A stretch of 31,284 nt of DNA from Bacillota bacterium (GTDB taxonomy: Bacteria > Bacillota > Clostridia > Lachnospirales > Lachnospiraceae), in contig JAEZNB010000092.1 of the NCBI GenBank assembly GCA_023441965.1, forward strand, positions 1-31,284, in the 5' to 3' direction. Shown piece by piece: positions 30,413-31,284 of the stretch; position 1 is the stretch's first letter, and each line of letters begins with the position of its first letter. A program made the translations under genes and the position numbers. The notes under the pieces were generated by a model, which searched no databases, had not been told where the DNA came from, and was given only the letters and a program-made list of their open reading frames with translations.

Positions 30413-31171
30413 TGATCTTTGTATGATTCCCCTGCTAATCCCTGTCAATCTCTTAATCTGTCTTATCGATAAACCGTAATTCTTCTTCATGACTTTTAAG
30501 TACATATTTCTTTTTACCTTATCAAAATTTTGCAGTTCGGTAGCATTTTCAATATTACAAAGCTCCTTTATGAGTTTTTTTGCATCCAAATCGGTTGTTC
30601 TTTTCTCCTCTTGTATTTCCAGGCACTTATCATCCTCATCCCAATTTATGTATCGAATAAATTCTCTGACTGCATTTTCTCTATTTGTGCCAAAGGTACT
30701 TAAAATAAAGTCAGTTTCAGTTATGCTATATCCATTTACATAGTCCATATAATTAGTCCATTTATAATTATTAAGCCTGGTTACTATGCCTGCTTTAATC
30801 GGATTGCGAAAAATATATCTGGTAACAACCAATAAGTAGTCCATACTTTCTACCGGTTCGCTCCAAAAGCGATCCTGAAACAAATTCCCTATCCTTCCAT
30901 ATTTTCTATTATACCACAGTACATAGCTACTACATATCCTTTTCAAAATAATATCTAGTGGATCTTTTCCCTCCTGCAATAAAAGATGTATATGATTTCC
31001 CATTAAGCAATAAGCAAATATCTTATACTCACTTATCTCCTTAAATCTTATAATTGTCTGTATAAATCTATTGCTATCCTCATCATTTTCAAATATTGTC
31101 TGGCGATTTATACCGCGTAATACGATATGGTAAATTCCACTTTTGCTTTTTATCCTAGCTACTCTTGGCAA
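30410..31171 (-). CDS. REP-associated tyrosine transposase (RAYT, IS200/IS605-like Y1 family)
   Basis: A 253-residue HUH single-strand transposase. The N-terminus MPRVARIKSKSGIYHIVLRG is typical. The HUH metal motif is His60-x-His62 in GNHIHLLL, and the catalytic tyrosine is Tyr119 in TRYIFRNP. The C-terminal NYGLSIRQIKRLTGISRGII is a helix-turn-helix-like segment found in Firmicute RAYTs. I start it at TTG 31171 because AGGAGG lies 6 bases upstream; an in-frame ATG at 31192 precedes that site and gives an atypical N-terminus. No TnpB is present. The gene is flanked by REP-like palindromes (R7 and R8), and its stop codon falls within R7. RAYTs are known to recognise and cleave REP hairpins, so this is the likely mobiliser of the repeats in this window. 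Confidence 0.9.
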   Translation of the reverse strand: MPRVARIKSKSGIYHIVLRGINRQTIFENDEDSNRFIQTIIRFKEISEYKIFAYCLMGNHIHLLLQEGKDPLDIILKRICSSYVLWYNRKYGRIGNLFQDRFWSEPVESMDYLLVVTRYIFRNPIKAGIVTRLNNYKWTNYMDYVNGYSITETDFILSTFGTNRENAVREFIRYINWDEDDKCLEIQEEKRTTDLDAKKLIKELCNIENATELQNFDKVKRNMYLKVMKKNYGLSIRQIKRLTGISRGIIQRS

Positions 31172-31200
31172 GATATCCCTCCTATTTATCATAATTATCT

Positions 31201-31284
31201 GTGACAGTTACTCCGTCCCCTGTCACCGTGTCAGTTACTCCGTCCCCCTGTCACACGTCCCCTTGTCACACGTCCCCTTGTCAC
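31201..31284. repeat. REP-like palindrome cluster R8 (cut by window edge)
   Basis: GTGACAGTTACTCCGTCCCC, a second GTCAGTTACTCCGTCCCCCT, and two CACGTCCCCTTGTCA-type units running off the window end. It lies about 30 bp upstream of the transposase start, so together with R7 it brackets the gene. The TTACTCC core matches the TTATTGTCAC subtype of R6 and R7. Confidence 0.88.

Noticed and set aside
30410..31171. Complete IS200/IS605 insertion sequence
   Set aside because: No TnpB, no left and right subterminal hairpins of an IS, and the sequence shows RAYT features with REP-like palindromes instead.

Overview
The window reads as chromosomal DNA of a low-to-medium G+C anaerobic Firmicute, most likely a Clostridia/Lachnospiraceae-type bacterium. 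The basis is strong AGGAGG ribosome sites, lipoprotein transporters, a Clostridium kluyveri-like 4-hydroxybutyrate dehydrogenase, a GH51 arabinofuranosidase and a surface serpin. The assignment is inference from gene content. Every gene I accept lies on the minus strand, so operons read from high to low coordinates.

Right to left in transcription order: 31171-30166 holds a REP-associated HUH/Y1 transposase (RAYT) between clusters of GTGACAAGGGGACGGAG-type palindromes, with a 106-bp captured piece of its own gene. Then come a lipoprotein serpin, a GH51 arabinofuranosidase and an iron-type alcohol dehydrogenase. From 25330 to 14599 runs one long co-oriented cluster: livJHMGF (amino-acid ABC importer), a cytidylate-kinase-like protein, a D-amino-acid aminotransferase, a DUF4392 protein, pxpB, pxpC, a DUF1445/YcsI protein and pxpA. 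DUF4392 and DUF1445 are the two halves of animal D-glutamate cyclase (DGLUCY). The cluster therefore looks like an import and metabolism module for D-amino acids, D-glutamate and 5-oxoproline (pyroglutamate).

From 14359 to 3054 lies a polyamine region. It has an SSAT-like acetyltransferase, a XRE-cupin regulator with a likely self-operator, and an operon of a PII-like protein, potABCD, putrescine aminotransferase, an aldehyde dehydrogenase, 4-hydroxybutyrate dehydrogenase and a GABA-type aminotransferase. Together these give a route putrescine > 4-aminobutyraldehyde > GABA > succinate semialdehyde > 4-hydroxybutyrate. The left end (2744-109) has four unlinked small genes: a VOC/PhnB-like protein, a cupin, a tautomerase and a TIR-domain protein. 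They are separated by more REP-like clusters.

The most notable non-coding structure is the repeat family: eight clusters, both window ends lying inside one. Most sit directly on the 3' end of a gene, and in two cases they supply the stop codon. The RAYT gene carried among them is the obvious candidate for their mobility. Two predicted intrinsic terminators (before potA and before livJ) lie so close to the downstream gene that its transcription must read through them, which suggests attenuation.
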